Shown piece by piece: positions 13,201 to 24,596 of a stretch of 64,000 nucleotides of DNA. Made by a program: the position numbers and the translations under genes. Source of the DNA: Ifrita kowaldi (Eukaryota > Chordata > Aves > Passeriformes > Cinclosomatidae); the NCBI GenBank assembly GCA_013398055.1, contig VZRS01015078.1, forward strand, positions 62,001 to 126,000. Reading direction: 5' to 3'. Each line of letters starts with the position of its first letter. The stretch's first letter is position 1. The notes beneath the pieces are model-generated. The model ran no database searches. It worked only from the letters and a program-made list of their open reading frames with translations, and was not told where the DNA came from.

Positions 13201-13740
13201 TGATAGTTGTGGCTTAGTTCAAAGCTTTACTTATGGCTGCGCTTTGATTTTGCAAGTTTGTTGTTGTGGGTTATTTTTAGGATATTTTCCCCATTACTGA
13301 TTTTCTATCACAATTTATTTTTCCAAAAGCTTTCAAACCTGCAGTTGTTGGAGGCTTATGGGTGTGGTTACGTAGAGCCCCAAGGACTGTGAATTTTGTA
13401 TCATCCTAAGGATGCTTGAACTACAGGCTCTCTTTGTATGAGTTCATGATCCAAGACAGAAGGCTAATTTAATTAGGTTTAAATTACAGATGATGAAGTT
13501 CCTGTTTGTATCCTCTTGCTTGTATAAGCAGGGTTTCTACTTCTCATTATTCATAAGAAGCTTCATGAGAAAAATGAAACTAATAGTGAAACGTGACCTC
13601 TATGGAGGGAATTGACTTATTAAATCTTAAGAAAATAAGTCTAAAAATACCTAATGGGATTATGTACAGACTGTACTTTGACATATTCAACACTTAAGTG
13701 GTCAAGGTCCTGAACACCTGCATTAACTAAACCTTTCTTG
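7257..13740. other. Long AT-rich noncoding stretch, no gene recognised
   Basis: About 6.5 kb with no recognisable transposable element and no ORF above 107 codons (7261-7584 +, low-complexity, no family match). Features noted are a CACGTG E-box inside GGTCACGTGTC (8917-8927), a second CACGTG at 10458-10463 and a G8 run near 10950. From 8400 to 10500 there is no reported open frame of 60 codons or more on either strand. Confidence 0.55.
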
Positions 13741-13803
13741 AGAAAGGAGTTGGATCAGATAACTCTAGAAGTTCCTTCTGGCCTAACATAACTCTACAAT
13801 TCA
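13741..13803 (+). mobile_element. Short, diverged CR1 LINE 3' tail
   Basis: The string AGTTGGATCAGATAACTC then GAAGTTCCTTCTGGCCTA follows the order of the CR1 3' end (TTGGACTAGATGACCTCCAGAGGTCCCTTCCAACCTA), and an ACTCTACAATTC remnant sits where the terminal octamers belong. Only about 60 bp survive, with many substitutions. The copy is probably old. Confidence 0.6.
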
Positions 13804-14802
13804 GATTCATCTCTATATTCTCTGATTAGAGGAATAAATTTGCTATACCACAAACAATAATTTGCGTGTGGTTTTTTTTTTTAACCTATAATTTATTTTG
13901 GAATAGTTAATTTTTTTAGACTTGGTTATATGGAAATGAATGCTCAATTTTGCTTCTTTTCAGATTTTTTTTTTTAAATACCAGTTTTGATGGTTAAAAA
14001 TGTTGGCTTCTAGTTTTCCATAAGCAAATACAGGGTCCAGGACATAATTTATTTTTTGCAGTAGTGCTTTAAAGCAAGTTTGTGGAAAAAAAGGTGTTTT
14101 ATAACCACTGGAAAATTTACAGTAACACAATTCAGGTTTGTGATAAGCATTACTTGCTCATTAAAAAGAATCAAGGTTAAATCCTTCAGGAAATGCTGTG
14201 GAGCTGTATATATTTTTAAATATCCCTTAATAAAACCACAGTAATGTTCCATGTTTCACAAAATATTTATTGCATACCATTAGCTGAAAACAACACCATC
14301 AAAGCTGTGGGAAAGAGGTATATGAGAATACCAACAGCAATATGAAATTGTCTCGCTTGCAAGGTTTCCATTTCCAAATCCACCATAACATAACAAAATT
14401 AAGAGAGCAAATCCATCAACTGTGAATAAGTGGTTCAAAATCATGCTTTTTCACTCTGGAGTTAAGCTAGGTAAAGAGCAGGAGTAAAAGGATATGAATA
14501 ACTCCAGTTGCTTACAATTCTTGTTAAACGCATCTATGGATTATCAGTTATATAATACAACCAAGCGTTTCCTTCAGGCTTTTGTCACTTTAGATTGGAA
14601 AATATGTGAAAATATTTCATGAGACTAAAAATTAAAACCAAGTTAAATATCTTAAACATTACTATTGTTAGTATGTATCTCTCATAAGTAGCATTAATTA
14701 CTGAAAGGATTAGAAAGGCAGAAAATTACATTTTTCAAGCTGTGAGCAGCAGTGTCTGTTCTTCAGAAAATATCATTTTTCATGACATACATTACTTTCT
14801 AT
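13804..14802. other. AT-rich noncoding sequence with T homopolymers
   Basis: T11 runs occur at 13872-13882 and 13965-13975. No gene or repeat family was recognised otherwise. A 67-codon minus-strand frame at 14049-14252 has no family features. Confidence 0.55.
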
Positions 14803-15024
14803 TAAGATTGGGTTGAAAGGGACCAAGCTCATCTAGTTCCAAGCACCCTGCCATGGGCAGGGCTGTCTCAAACTAGACCAGGTTTCTCAAAGCCCCATGG
14901 TACCCGCCTTGAACACTTTCAGGGACGGGGCATTAACAGCTTGCCTGGACAACCTGCTCCATTGCCTCACTACCCTAATATCCAATCTGAACCTACTCAC
15001 TTTCAGTTTAAAGCCATTCCTCAA
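14803..15024 (-). mobile_element. CR1 LINE 3' fragment
   Basis: The segment is read on the minus strand. The plus strand starts with GATTGGGTTGAAAGGGACC, continues through CACCCTGCCATGGGCAGGG and ends with TTTAAAGCCATTCCTC. This is the reverse complement of the CR1 3' region in which the text around GGCAACCTGGTC and CCATGGCAGGG precedes the TTGGAA(C)TAGATGA tail. No intact coding frame remains. The same CR1 3'-end type occurs at 22999-23127 and 33800-33922. Confidence 0.9.
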
Positions 15025-15439
15025 CAATAATGGTAGCAATAACCAGTGCCAGCTCTAAGGTTTGGGGATTTTCATGTATTTTGGTTTACAACAGTCTACA
15101 GGGAAATACTTACTGGGCTGGAGCTCCTGATCACACAGCCATTTACTCTCCATGTTTACTACAGTCATTTACTACATTCATTTGCTCTCCATGTTTACAG
15201 TTTCTGTGTGCAAGGCACAAACCAGAGTCCCATTTTAACAGGTGTAAGGCAATGGGGAATCTTCACAGAAAGCTTCGTGAGAACGGCAGAGGCAAGAGAT
15301 CTATAGTATATTGTTCACGGCCTCCTGAAAACTGTAAAAATAATTTCATTGTTGATTATTTTGACAAAAAAGGGACATGATGGTAAAGTCAAAAGTCTCA
15401 TAAGTGCTGACTTTCTGTGGCAGAAAAAGTACAACATTG
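15025..15439. other. Unique sequence with a small imperfect tandem duplication
   Basis: A 116-codon plus-strand frame (15030-15380) and an overlapping 86-codon frame in another register show no family features. The stretch contains the 39-bp-period repeat listed separately. Confidence 0.5.
15140..15198 (+). repeat. 39-bp-period duplication of a 20-mer
   Basis: CATTTACTCTCCATGTTTAC (15140-15159) recurs at 15179-15198 with one A-to-G change. The intervening bases include a partial CATTTACTAC echo. It is a small local duplication, with no function evident. Confidence 0.8.
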
Positions 15440-16002
15440 CCATCTACATTTGAACAGTCACTCATGAAATACTGTCATCTTTATTCAGCCTTTAGTTCAA
15501 TGCTTTCACCTCCCTCCCTGTGTCAGAGTTCCCTTGGTGATAGTTCTTTATAGCTGGGCCATCTCTCCACATTGGAAAGACTTCAGTGAGTGCAATATCA
15601 TGCCCTTCAAGATTTACATTTGAAATAGTTTAAGATTAAAGGAAACCTGTTTAACTAAGTATGTAACTGAAGACAAGGGATTTTGAGCACAGCAGGCAGT
15701 GTGGGAGGGTAGAAGACTGTGCAAATGAGTAAGTGATATTGGGAACATTTCTGTGCTTTTCATATCTCCACTTAGCGTAAGAATAACTGATAGAGAGGAA
15801 AGAGAAATCATGTCATGTATTGGATGCTTTCCAGACAAATGGAGGAAAAGTCTAAAACACATTGACTGGAATTATTGGAAATATGTTGCGTCTAAAGTTC
15901 TAAAAGAGTGCAGTCTTTGGGAAACATATGTTTGAGGATTCCAGCTTGAGAAGAGGGAGAGAAATACAGCTTGGAACTTAACTGGCCCCCATTCCTCTTC
16001 AG
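15440..16002 (+). repeat. Copy 1 of a perfect 563-bp direct repeat (likely assembly duplication)
   Basis: All 563 bases read identically to 16004-16566, at a constant offset of 564. The only thing between the copies is the single N at 16003. Real tandem duplications of this size normally show some substitutions or a real junction sequence. A perfect copy on each side of a one-base gap is the signature of two overlapping contig ends that were scaffolded without being merged. The two sets of small frames inside it (for example 15614-15862 - and 16178-16426 -) are therefore the same sequence counted twice. Confidence 0.95.
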
Positions 16003-16003
16003 N
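16003..16003. other. Assembly gap of one N
   Basis: This is the only ambiguous base in the window. It sits exactly at the junction between two identical 563-bp blocks, which suggests a negative-length gap written as one N. Confidence 0.95.
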
Positions 16004-16566
16004 CCATCTACATTTGAACAGTCACTCATGAAATACTGTCATCTTTATTCAGCCTTTAGTTCAATGCTTTCACCTCCCTCCCTGTGTCAGAGTTCCCTTG
16101 GTGATAGTTCTTTATAGCTGGGCCATCTCTCCACATTGGAAAGACTTCAGTGAGTGCAATATCATGCCCTTCAAGATTTACATTTGAAATAGTTTAAGAT
16201 TAAAGGAAACCTGTTTAACTAAGTATGTAACTGAAGACAAGGGATTTTGAGCACAGCAGGCAGTGTGGGAGGGTAGAAGACTGTGCAAATGAGTAAGTGA
16301 TATTGGGAACATTTCTGTGCTTTTCATATCTCCACTTAGCGTAAGAATAACTGATAGAGAGGAAAGAGAAATCATGTCATGTATTGGATGCTTTCCAGAC
16401 AAATGGAGGAAAAGTCTAAAACACATTGACTGGAATTATTGGAAATATGTTGCGTCTAAAGTTCTAAAAGAGTGCAGTCTTTGGGAAACATATGTTTGAG
16501 GATTCCAGCTTGAGAAGAGGGAGAGAAATACAGCTTGGAACTTAACTGGCCCCCATTCCTCTTCAG
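16004..16566 (+). repeat. Copy 2 of a perfect 563-bp direct repeat (likely assembly duplication)
   Basis: This block is identical to 15440-16002. If the artefact explanation is right, one copy plus the N (564 bases) should be removed and downstream coordinates shift accordingly. The block itself shows no recognisable repeat family and no convincing gene. Confidence 0.95.
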
Positions 16567-19500
16567 CAGTTATTCACACCTGTGTGTAAAGTGAGTCAAA
16601 CTCAGCTGTGAACTCCAATGAGCCACACTGATAAATACAGCCCTTCTGACATGGTCCTCTGGTGGTCCTCTAAGAGCATCCAAGAACACCAATTCCAATC
16701 CTCTTTGTGCTTAAAGCCTTCTCCAGGTAAGTCATTAAAGACAGTAATTACTAAGCCTTACCCTCCTAGCTTAAAAACCTTAATGCCATTGCTTGGCCAA
16801 GCACCATGGGTCTTAATTGTGTAAATGGAAGCTAACTGATCTTCAGACGAAATTGACCTGTGCCGAGGTCACCGGCCATATGGCTCTGCCAGTAAGTGGT
16901 TTTTCACTCAGCCTGGAATCAGATCCTCTCAGAATTTTTGCAAAATCAAAAACATGGACATATTTCAACTCAAATTAGCATCTAGGGAATTTGCTTTAGG
17001 GAAACCTACATGGTTTTTGAAAATACTGTTTTCTCATATGTTAAATGAGATGTCTCTTGAAATCCTTAAAACTACAGACTGTAGAAGAAAGAAAACTATT
17101 TTAAAGGTATCAGCAGCTGAATAGGATAAATCCTTGCAATAAAATATTTTGTCAGACAAAAAAAAAGATAATTGTTCCTAGCCTCAAAAAATGAATGTAT
17201 TTGAGAATGAAAGGAAGACAATGGTGGGTTTTGGAGTATTTTTTTTATGTGTTAACTTGTCTTTTTTTCCCCAAAAATGTATTTGCTTGCTAAATTGCAT
17301 TCTAAAATCTCGATGCAAAACCGGTGTTTATTTCAAGTCATATAATTTTTTTCCTTCAATACATAACTTTTTAAATTTATTTTTTAAGGAAAATTTGGTT
17401 TTGCCTTGAATAGAGTTACACCAATCTCCTCAGCAATTTCACAAATGTGCTTAAAAACCCAGCTGTTCCTACACTGATTATTCTATTGATACTGTTCAGT
17501 TCCATTACTTGAACACTGATTCAATCCATCCTACTTCATTACTAAGAAAATCCATTTAAAGGGAAATATGAGTAGTTATTTCTTTTTGCCACCTCAGGGT
17601 TACAAGAATTAAACAGTATTCAACCCCAAGATTTTCATCATGGTATTGGTACAATTAGTAATTATTTACATGAGTTGAAACCTGGCTGCTGATACAATAA
17701 AAAAGGCTACTACGTTGTGTAAGTCAAGCTGAGAAGACTTGGTCAAAATGTTTATTTAGTGTCATTTGACATTGGGCCAAATTTTTATTTGGTCTCACCT
17801 GATCTAGTTGTGTTGGGTTCAGCACAGTTACATATACTTTTTCTTGACTGAAGGGTTTTATTTATAGGACTATGTGTGTGGAGCTGTTTAGCAGGTTCAA
17901 ACATAGACATGCATGTGTATGTTTATGTATGCAGGTATGAGCATGTGCCTCTTGGAGCATGAACTGTTGTATTATATATCTCAAATGTATCATGTCAGTG
18001 AGAAGACATTGCTGTCAATTATTTCATTCAGTGATATGGAACATCCTTGTTATTCTTCTCCATCACTGAGAAAGGCCTGAAACTGTGAGTTCAGAAGCAG
18101 AAGAAACAAAACATTGTATGTGTTACTGGAATTCCTGTAAGCCATTGCTTTAAACTCTTACTTCAATATTGTTTGACAGTATTGATTTAAAGCAACAGGC
18201 TATGCAATGTCATGTCACATATCATTTGCACTTCATGTAAGATGATAGAGTGTGGACGTGTGTGTGTATCCTCTGTACTTTATAAATCAGATTAAGTTCA
18301 GAAGAAGCAGGCATTATTTCTGATGGCTGGCCTAAATTTAAAAAAACAACTGGGTATCCAACAGTGAACACATTCCTGGTGAAAATATCAGTGAGTTATT
18401 AAACTATAAATTTAATCTTAAAATTCTATGCTTCTAGTAATGAATACCAGCTTGTTGTGAGCTTTCTGCACTGTTCATAAAATTCTGATCAGTAAAATGA
18501 ACGCTTGGAAGTACTGGCTCCTGCTGACAATGGAAAACAGAGGTGTTAAATATAAATCATGGTACAATGAAATCATGAAAAGTAAACTAAGATTTTTTTT
18601 CTATAAAAACGTTATAGAGCCATTTTAGAACAGAACCAGCTCATAGCATATAATCACGTTTTAACAGCTGTTGCCAAATTAGGTAAAAGCTCTGATAGAA
18701 AATTTGTTAATTATATTATTTAGGCCTCACAGGCAGCCTAAACCAGTCAGAAATGGAGAGGAGCATTGATTTGAGATGATCCTATTGTTAGTATTTTTTA
18801 TTACAATAACAAATAATTTTCACACGCCTCAAGCTTGGGAAATGCCACAAGACTACTGCTGGGCAGTACAGGGTAGAAATGACTTAAACTGGAAGAGACA
18901 AAAGTAGGACAAAGCATCATCCTTATTTTATAAGATGCAGAGAGCTTAAGGAAGACATTTTCTGGGACACTCAGAATCACAGAATCCCTCAACTCCATGT
19001 CCCTGGTTTCTCCATAGTGAAGCAGAAGAAAAAAGTAACTCCTGTAGGCAATTCACTCCACTCTGCATTAGGCCTTTGGTTCCTGAGGGTGCATGCTGTG
19101 GGGGTGGTGAGCCTGCTCCATGGCACACCCTGCATTGCTCTGCTAATTGACTGCGTGGCTCAGGCAGGGCATGAGTTGTGCACCCACATCACAAACTGCT
19201 GCACAAGGCTTCCAGTCCACCTCCTCCTCCCAGAGATCTCCTGCCTCTTGGTCTAGAATACCATCTCAGGCAAGAATCTGTGGGTTTTGGTTGTTTTTTT
19301 TTTTTTCTGAGATATATTCATCTCTTGTGAAGTACTCAAGTATGTAATTTTAGAAAATTAAATCTGTCTCTCAAGAAATTGTGGTAGTCACCTGCAGTAC
19401 AGTCACTTTCTCCTCTCTCTTAGATATTATTTTTAGTCAAGTTTCAACAAGAGCTACACCTCCGTGAGTTTCATTGTTTGAAGATTTAGACAGTGAAGGT

Positions 19501-21770
19501 ATGCTTTGTAGGTTCAAATCCCTTAAGTCAGATTTGAACTTGAACTATCTAATCTAATGTCAGAGTGCTCGCTGTGCTGAGTTATTTATTATGAAGGGAA
19601 AGTGGTTTGTTTTCTTTTTGAATGGAAGGATTTACTACTTAAGTAATCCTTATCTTCTCCCAAGGGTTTCCATCTTGAGTATTAGCATTTATTCACTCAG
19701 AGTTCTGGCTTTCCTGAATTCTGTTTTCAGGTGCTTACTTTTTGCTCCTCATTGTGTGGGAAGCTGATGTTACTGTTTCAGAGGCTGTGGATTCCACTGG
19801 GATGTCATTTATGTAAAATATACCACCTCTAGTAGCTAAGCACCCTCAATATGCCCTATTATCTGAATCCCCTAGTTTGTGGCTACTTACTATGGCCTGT
19901 AGGAAATAATAAAAACTCCTCCAAGACATTACGCTCTTACCCTGGTCTCCAAGGTCTCCTTCTGCTTGGGATTGAAAACCATAAAATTCTCATTGGAGGA
20001 CCTGGATCTTATTCACATTTTGTCTTTCAAAGTACAGTCACACAAAACTGAGTTTGTAGGATTGTAGAACACCTACCCTCCCCACCCCCTATTTAATGTG
20101 GAACTCTGAGAGTTGGGATTTTTTTCCTGAAATTAACAATTAATCTATTCTTTCACAGTACCTATAGTAATCCAAATCTATTGTATTACTCTCTAGAAGA
20201 ATAACTGACATGACCTAGATATTATAAGATGTCTGTCTTTCCTGTGGAAACAGCTGTATTCTGTGTGGAATATTGAAGTACCAATTAGGTCAAAACAAGA
20301 GAAAACAATTTTTTTAAAACAGTTATAGAACTCACCTGAACAAAAATAGCTCTAAGTCATATTTCTTTTTCTAGTTAACAATTCCCTGGTTTATATTAAC
20401 TAGTTTGTAGAGCAAGAGCTAGAAGTAAACCAGGTCACTGTCTTGGGCCCAGTTAATATTTAATTATTCTGCATAAAGTGGAGCAGTTTTGACTGAAAAA
20501 AGCGTGGGGCAAGTTAAGTTCAAATTCCTTATAGCTAAAAAGAAAGGCAGCCTTTCTACTTTCCTCATAAGTGTCCTAACCCCTGGGCTATGTATTAATA
20601 GCAGAACCTGGGAATGCAAAATCTTTATCAATGCTTTGTGCAGAAGTTCATATTCCAAGTATATTGAAGAACACTAAGTGGGTTCAACCCTACTGGGCAG
20701 GAGGTCTTTGTGTGTGCACTTGAACATGGGACAGAAGAGAGGACAAATGAAGTTAAGGCAGATTCTTAGGGAGAACTGAAGATGATTGTAAAATACCATT
20801 CTAAAAAGAAAGACTTACAGTACTTACAGTTTTAGGAGTAGTTGAAAAGGTGGTCCATGAAAAATTCAATTTTCATTTTAGTACCTAAAGATGCAGACCT
20901 ATAAATTTCTTTGTGAATACAGCCAAGAACCCTTTTTTCAAGGAAAACTGACCAGACACAGTATCTAAGCAACTTAGCAAAATGGTTAGGAAGCCCCCAA
21001 ATCACAGATCTGCTTTCAGAAACATCTTTCTTAGGCTCTTTCTTAGGACATTTTTGGCAACACCAGGAATTAAAGTCAAATTGTTTTAATCTGTGTCTAG
21101 TGTATTAACTATAACAGCAGCCTGTTCTCAGAGCTTGAAGTTCACAAATGAAGGTATAAATCAGCAGCAACCCACTGGACAGTTGCCAGTGTAAACCAGA
21201 GCTCAATGTAAGACAGAAGAGAATCAGGCACTAAAAAGTGTCTTATTCCTCTCCATTTTTCCATTTTTATATCTTCAACTTTAATCCTCTTTGAAGGTAT
21301 ATGAAAACAATTATATTATCTTTGTAAAAGGAAAAAAAAAGGCTTATTCTGGCACCTCACTGCTTTATTACTTCACTATATTTCTCTAGATAAGAAAATC
21401 TGATTTTTTACCATTAGCACCAGCACTAACAGAAAAATGTTTAAAACACATTTTCCTTCCAAGAAGAAATGTCGAAGCTTTTCAGACCTTTTCTTCTCCT
21501 TCCTGCTGGTCCTGCTAGTACTATACTACCCCACCTATTCCTGGTGGCATGACTTGGAGAAGCCCATGTGTGTTATGACTACCTGGCATGAGACTATGCT
21601 CTGCTTCTATGTTCTCCAAGTTATCATTTAGAAACTCTTATATGTTGTCTGCTGTATTGGATTAATTGGATTAGGCGCCTGATTGAAGACTGTTTTGCAG
21701 GATCAAGTCCTTGCAATGTGATAAAGAAAAAAAAAAGGAAATTTTAATTTTTATTCTTAACAGTTCTGAT
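16567..21770. other. AT-rich noncoding stretch, no gene recognised
   Basis: No supported gene. It holds an everted nuclear-receptor repeat (16854-16871), a T13 run (19294-19306) and a locally GC-richer patch at about 19060-19260 of unknown origin with overlapping 79- and 66-codon frames. CACAGAATC-like octamers near 18975 hint at a CR1 end but nothing CR1-like follows. A GGTTCAAATCC string at 19511-19521 matches the Pol III B box, but no tRNA fold is visible. Confidence 0.5.
16854..16871. promoter_or_regulatory. Candidate ER6 nuclear-receptor element
   Basis: TGACCT (16854-16859) and AGGTCA (16866-16871) are perfect half-sites in everted orientation with a 6-base spacer, GTGCCG. Everted repeats with 6-base spacing are a known arrangement for PXR/CAR-type receptors with RXR. 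The pattern is seen directly; binding is inference. No promoter is evident nearby, so a distal element or chance are both open. Confidence 0.35.
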
Positions 21771-21808
21771 TATGTATATACATATATATATATACATGTA
21801 TGTATGTA
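21771..21808 (+). repeat. TA/TATG microsatellite
   Basis: Alternating TA units with GTATATACA flanks run into two or three ATGT units. It is a short compound dinucleotide/tetranucleotide tract of the type that is commonly length-polymorphic. An A10 run (21727-21736) lies just upstream. Confidence 0.85.
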
Positions 21809-22998
21809 AATTTAAGAAAATCTGTGGGAACTGGTGCTATTCTCCATGGACAAGAAAATCTGGGAGATGGTGTAGTTGAAACTTCCAGTATTAAGAAAGG
21901 GAGTGAAAATATAAAGCAACCTCAAAGGGTGGGCTTTTGTTATTACTACTTAAAAAGGGAAAACTAAGGGACTAAATTGAAATATTAGGTAAGAATGAGC
22001 AAACAGGGACTTGGGCAGCATTGCTTCACTCTCAGAGAAAGAGACATATGGAATAAGTTACTAGTGAAGGTAACTGAAGCACAGTCTCACAGAGATAAAG
22101 GGATACCTAAATCTGTTTCTGTAAGGGAGGATTGAAGAATAGGGTGAAAAAAGCAAGTAGGGTGGATTAAGCTAAACTGTGCCAGGACAGGCATGTCAGC
22201 ACATATGAACCTTTTCTCTCTCTGCAATTCTGCTCTTTTATTTGCTTTTTTTTGCTTTATCAGCTCATAATATCAACCTCATAATGTCATCTTAACTCTT
22301 TCCCATCTACAAAATTCCTCTGTGGTATTCAATCCCCAGTGCATCAGTGAATTCTGCCTGGAGCATTCAGACACTCAGGACCAGTATAATGATGTGTTCT
22401 TGGTATGCAAGAAGTGTGAAGCAAGTGACAGACAACTAAGGTGAGATTCTTCTCACCTAAATAAAGTATAAGCATGTGCTGCTGAGCAGATGCTCTCTTT
22501 ACAGCAACTGGTCAGAAAAAGGAATATCTTAGCAATCCATGTGAAATATTTCAGTAGATGAGATAAATTAGGCCACAAGAATTTCTATTTCTCTTCACTG
22601 AATATAAATAGAGCATAGGAAAATTAACACATAGAAATCCAAATCTCAGAGGCCTACAGTTCACACAAATCAACACCACTCTCAATGCTGTGTCAAGAAG
22701 CAAATCCCTTTCCACCTGATTTATCTAAGGCCACTTCAGCAACTCTGATAGGGACTGTAATTTAGAGACACCTGAGCAAAAGGACTTGCCTTGAAGCCAG
22801 CCCAGGAAGTCAGCATAAGGCTGCTCCAACTTAGAAGCAGGGTTTGGTGACTTTGGTGTAAGTCTGTTATAATATCTCTATTTGGTTTTCAGAAAAATAA
22901 TTTCTCTGGGTAACGCTCCTTTGGGACGTGTAGATGTAACCTGCAACAGAAATTACACCCTTTCACGGGAAATGGGTAAGGCAAAGAAATGGATGATG
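21809..22998. other. Noncoding sequence, nothing recognised
   Basis: No gene, no repeat family and no frame of note. The stretch ends at a plus-strand CR1 tail. Confidence 0.55.
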
Positions 22999-23127
22999 AA
23001 ATCCAGGTTGGATAAGGCCTTGAGCAACATCATCTAGAGGGAGCTGTCTTTGCCTGTGTCAGGCAGGTTGGGACTAGATCATCTTTAAGGTCCATTCCAA
23101 CCCCTTAACACTCTGTGATTCTATGAA
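22999..23127 (+). mobile_element. CR1 LINE 3' tail
   Basis: The sequence follows CR1: CCAGGTTGGATAAGGCCTTG, then GGGACTAGATCATCTTTAAG, then a CATTCCAACCCC stretch and the terminal GTGATTCTATGA octamer remnant. About 130 bp are present, with everything upstream lost to 5' truncation. Its 3' type matches the copies at 14803-15024 and 33800-33922. Confidence 0.93.
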
Positions 23128-24545
23128 ATAATGCCTGACCCTCTCCCACGACTCTTCTTGAAGCAGTCTGACTTTATACAAAACTCTTAAATATCCCAGA
23201 GAGGGATTATAGTCACCTACTTGGGTCACACAGCCAGAACATGGGGCATATGGACACAGCACTAGTGGAAGAGAAGGAAAAATACTTCTTTCAACAACAC
23301 ATTTATCTGTAGATAGAACCATCTTCAAAGGGAGAATTGTCTCAGCTGTTTATCAGATAATTTTTATGTCTGAACTAGTTATGCTCAGGGTTGCAGGAAT
23401 TACAGATCATGAATCCTTCAAGACATCCCATTTTCAGTACTGAAGAGTACTCTCCAGGGATGTGTTGGAAATCCCTAGTATAGATCAGATAGAGCAGGAA
23501 ACTGAGCCTTTCTTTTCCAGATTCTAAGTGGTAGTCTAACACACCAGACAGCTGAATTACAGAAAATGGAATAAATTAATCCATCCTGAACATGTGCCTT
23601 GTCCAGATATTTTCTATATTTTGCATTCAGCTGAAAGTGCTTGGGGTTAAAAACCCAGCCATATACATGATTGTTTGTTTGTGGGTTTTCTTGTTTGTGA
23701 TAAATGCTTTTTCTGAAGATTAAATACTGATTTGAAAAATAAACTACAGGTCTTTAGAACAAACCTAATCTTGTAACGACTGTGATGGCATAAATGATGC
23801 TAATGGGAATGCTGTGGGTAATGTTGTTAACTGAGGACCATAAAAAACTGCATGATGCAAAACTTAGTTTAATTAAGGAACTTACCACTCTCCTTTTCCT
23901 ACTGTTATTTCCCTCTCTTTTCAAGAGAAAAAACAAGTAAAGAAAAAAAAAATCTAGTAAAAATATGACGGAAAATTATCAACCTATTTTATAATATAAT
24001 GAAATGGATAACTTCATAAGTTGTTCATATCCACTATTGCGATTTTTATAATTATATTTGCTGTATTACACTACTAAGTATGAAGAACTTTAAATGGTTC
24101 TTTAAAATATCACAGAAATTACTGCAATATTATGGATGTATTTCAAACATATTTGTGACAATTAAGATTGTCGTCCAAATATCTTTCACCTCAAAATCCT
24201 CCTGGATCACACATGTAGTTCTGCTACTTTTTTTGGAGGCCTGTTTTGATTTAACATGTGCCACTGTGTTCTTTCATTATTTGGAGAAACTAATGAATGG
24301 TATGAAATGATTATGTTCTGTCATTTTTCTTACTCTTCCCATATTCTGTTGCGCAATCACTGCCATGCTCTTGCTAAGAACCTTGGCTGCATTCCACTCT
24401 GAGTTCTTTCTTAATTACTTCATCTGTAGGACTACAAAGATTCATAATCAGTTCCTATCCAAGCGCTGAAATTAATTTTGTGGAAATCCATCTCTGTATG
24501 TTACAATGCTGGCTATTGAAGCAATCTTGAAAGCAGACACCATGT
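23128..24545. other. AT-rich noncoding sequence, no gene recognised
   Basis: Small frames of up to 84 codons only. Text around 23218-23260 (GGGTCACACAGCCAG) resembles part of the MIR SINE core but is too short to call. Confidence 0.5.
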
Positions 24546-24596
24546 GGGGGAAAGGAAGGAGGGGAGCAGGGAGAGAAAAAAAGAAAGGAAAGAAAA
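24546..24596 (+). repeat. Polypurine tract
   Basis: About 51 bases are purine except for one C at 24567, grading from G-rich (GGGGGAAAGG) to A-rich. Mirror-like purine tracts of this kind can adopt triplex structures, but here the composition is all that is shown. Small antisense frames across it (24455-24769 -, 24506-24763 +) are composition artefacts. Confidence 0.8.

Noticed and set aside
15614..16499. Two pairs of identical small ORFs that look like a duplicated gene
   Set aside because: They are the same frames seen twice because of the 563-bp duplication around the N; a repeated chance frame is not evidence of coding.
18970..18996. CAGAATCACAGAATC string like the CR1 terminal octamers
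   Set aside because: The expected GGTTGGAA...GACC body does not follow, so a CR1 copy cannot be supported.
19511..19521. GGTTCAAATCC, an exact-looking Pol III B box
   Set aside because: No A box at a proper distance and no cloverleaf stems could be found, so a tRNA gene is not supported. A worn SINE is possible but too weak to list.
23215..23262. GGGTCACACAGCCAG resembling the MIR core
   Set aside because: A 15-base similarity without flanking support is not enough for an element call.
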